6,658 nt of DNA. It comes from an uncultured Magnetococcales bacterium. Lineage in GTDB: Bacteria > Pseudomonadota > Magnetococcia > Magnetococcales > Magnetaquicoccaceae. Below the pieces are notes generated by a model, which was given only the letters and a program-made list of their open reading frames with translations, was not told the DNA's origin and did no database searches. Each line of letters opens with the position of its first letter. The first letter of the stretch is position 1. The stretch lies in assembly GCA_903913345.1 (NCBI GenBank), contig CAIWLA010000387.1:1-6658 (forward strand), in the 5' to 3' direction. Positions 6,006 to 6,658 of this stretch are shown one piece after another. The position numbers were made by a program, and so were the translations under genes.

Positions 6006-6347
6006 GGGTGGCTTTAGTACCGGAGAGTGAATCCTGGGTTGCCCAATCGCTTAGGATGCGGGTGAGAATGGATTGCCACGTTGGTTTCAGATCGCCCCGC
6101 CCTGGAGATCTCCTTTCCGGGAGAACGGCGTCAGAAGGGACGATGCGCGTTGTGCCAGACCGGAAGCCTGGGGCATGATAGCGCGCCTGATGGGTGGATG
6201 GAAGGCAAAAAAACGCGCCCACCATGCCCGCCATGGGCGGTTACTGGCCATTCTGTACCGCCACCGGCAAAAATTCAGTGGCATCGTTTACGGAAATTCG
6301 ATACAGTGGAGATGGATTGACACGGTTCAACCGGGGAGAGAGTCACC
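6006..6347. other. Non-coding spacer between divergent genes
   Basis: This 342-base region separates the diguanylate cyclase and DUF1640 gene starts and should hold promoters for both, but I find no convincing -35/-10 pair in either direction. A perfect TTGACA at 6317-6322 is too close to the DUF1640 ribosome binding site to have a usable -10. Structural elements include a 10-bp palindrome GGAGATCTCC (6104-6113) overlapping an alternative hairpin with GGAGA at 6120-6124, a hairpin CCGCC/GGCGG (6228-6240), a seven-A run just upstream of it, and a small palindrome CGGTTCAACCG (6323-6333). The open frames crossing it on both strands lack ribosome binding sites and recognisable protein character. 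Confidence 0.6.
6333..6338 (+). promoter_or_regulatory. Ribosome binding site of the DUF1640-type gene
   Basis: GGGGAG ends nine bases before the ATG at 6348. It fixes the start of the partial gene and distinguishes it from the long overlapping frame that opens at 6073 in another register. Confidence 0.75.
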
Positions 6348-6658
6348 ATGGTTACAACAGCCATCGCCATACCATTTGACACCTTGGCCTTTGCCAAGGA
6401 GTTGGAGACCGCCGGGATTCCGTCCGCGCATGCAGAAGCGCAGGCCAAGGCATTGTCCGGCGTTCTCCAGAAGGTGGAGGAGTCAAGACTTCAAGAGTTG
6501 GCCACCAAGGGTGATGTCCGGGAGCTTGAACTCAGGTTGGAGACCACCAAGGCGGAATTGCAGAAAGAGATTGAGGTTGCCAAAAACGAAACCATCAAGT
6601 GGATGGTCGGCCTCGCTCTGGCGCAATTGGCCATGATGGCGGGCATTCTCACGACCCT
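6348..6658 (+). CDS. DUF1640/CCDC90-type coiled-coil protein, 3' end cut by the window
   Basis: The first 103 codons of a small protein running off the right edge, apparently only a few residues short of its natural end. It begins with MVTTAIAIPFDTLAFAKELE, then AGIPSAHAEAQAKALSGVL (22-40), the recurrent start of DUF1640 proteins in which a Phe-Asp-Thr stretch leads into a helix rich in Ala and Gln. A coiled coil with heptad-like Leu and Glu/Lys follows at about 40-82 (LATKGDVRELELRLE near 51-65), then a hydrophobic C-terminal segment from about 85 (MVGLALAQLAMMAGIL), likely one membrane anchor. This plan is shared with the mitochondrial CCDC90/MCUR1 proteins. The biochemical role of the bacterial members is unknown to me. 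It has its own good ribosome binding site and is divergent from the cyclase gene. Assignment is by pattern, without a database search. Confidence 0.72.
   Translation, partial: MVTTAIAIPFDTLAFAKELETAGIPSAHAEAQAKALSGVLQKVEESRLQELATKGDVRELELRLETTKAELQKEIEVAKNETIKWMVGLALAQLAMMAGILTT

Noticed and set aside
5217..6017. Plus-strand 266-codon frame antisense to the diguanylate cyclase gene
   Set aside because: The opposite strand encodes a full set of GGDEF motifs and membrane helices, while this frame has low-complexity Asp/Gln/Gly-rich content and no ribosome binding site.
6317..6345. TTGACA as the -35 of a promoter for the DUF1640-type gene
   Set aside because: A -10 at normal spacing would fall at about 6340 on GAGTCA, next to the start codon and downstream of the ribosome binding site, so it could not yield a translatable leader.
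6073..6636. Plus-strand open frame of 187 codons overlapping the DUF1640-type gene
   Set aside because: It is very rich in Arg, Trp and Pro, as shadows in GC-rich DNA are, has no ribosome binding site, and conflicts with the well-supported frame starting at 6348.

Overview
The window comes from a moderately GC-rich proteobacterial chromosome. The neighbourhood of an hda/hdaA-like gene, a CDP-alcohol phosphatidyltransferase and a DUF2066 gene beside purM-purN is the arrangement I associate with Alphaproteobacteria and the related Magnetococcia. That lineage is an inference from gene content and order, not from a marker gene. Nothing here looks mobile: I see no transposase, integrase, tRNA, rRNA or CRISPR array.

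Layout. Bases 1-192 contain a 14-bp perfect AT-rich inverted repeat (4-41) and no supportable gene. From 2713 down to 193 on the minus strand runs a compact three-gene operon: a secreted DUF2066 protein, a PgsA-type phosphatidyltransferase, and an Hda-like AAA+ regulator of DnaA. Both junctions are 4-base ATGA overlaps. The 177-base divergent spacer (2714-2890) separates this operon from purM-purN on the plus strand, which is also joined by an ATGA overlap. The spacer holds two good sigma-70-like promoters pointing in opposite directions whose -10 hexamers share three bases. purN converges, across only 32 bases, on a minus-strand gene (4662-6005) for a membrane diguanylate cyclase with a periplasmic DUF3365-like sensor carrying a CxxCH haem-attachment motif. 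After a 342-base non-coding stretch, the window ends inside a plus-strand gene for a small coiled-coil, membrane-tailed protein of the DUF1640/CCDC90 type.

How the genes fit together. purM and purN encode the fifth and third steps of de novo IMP synthesis and are co-expressed. The leftward operon couples an acidic-phospholipid enzyme to a regulator that turns off ATP-DnaA. Both processes bear on DnaA activity in other bacteria, so shared expression is suggestive but not proof of a common function. The diguanylate cyclase would convert a periplasmic, possibly redox- or ligand-linked, signal into cyclic di-GMP. I found no clearly new multi-gene system. The items most worth a second look are the haem-type sensor on the cyclase, the overlapping divergent promoters, the pgsA-hda coupling and the AT-rich palindrome at the left edge.
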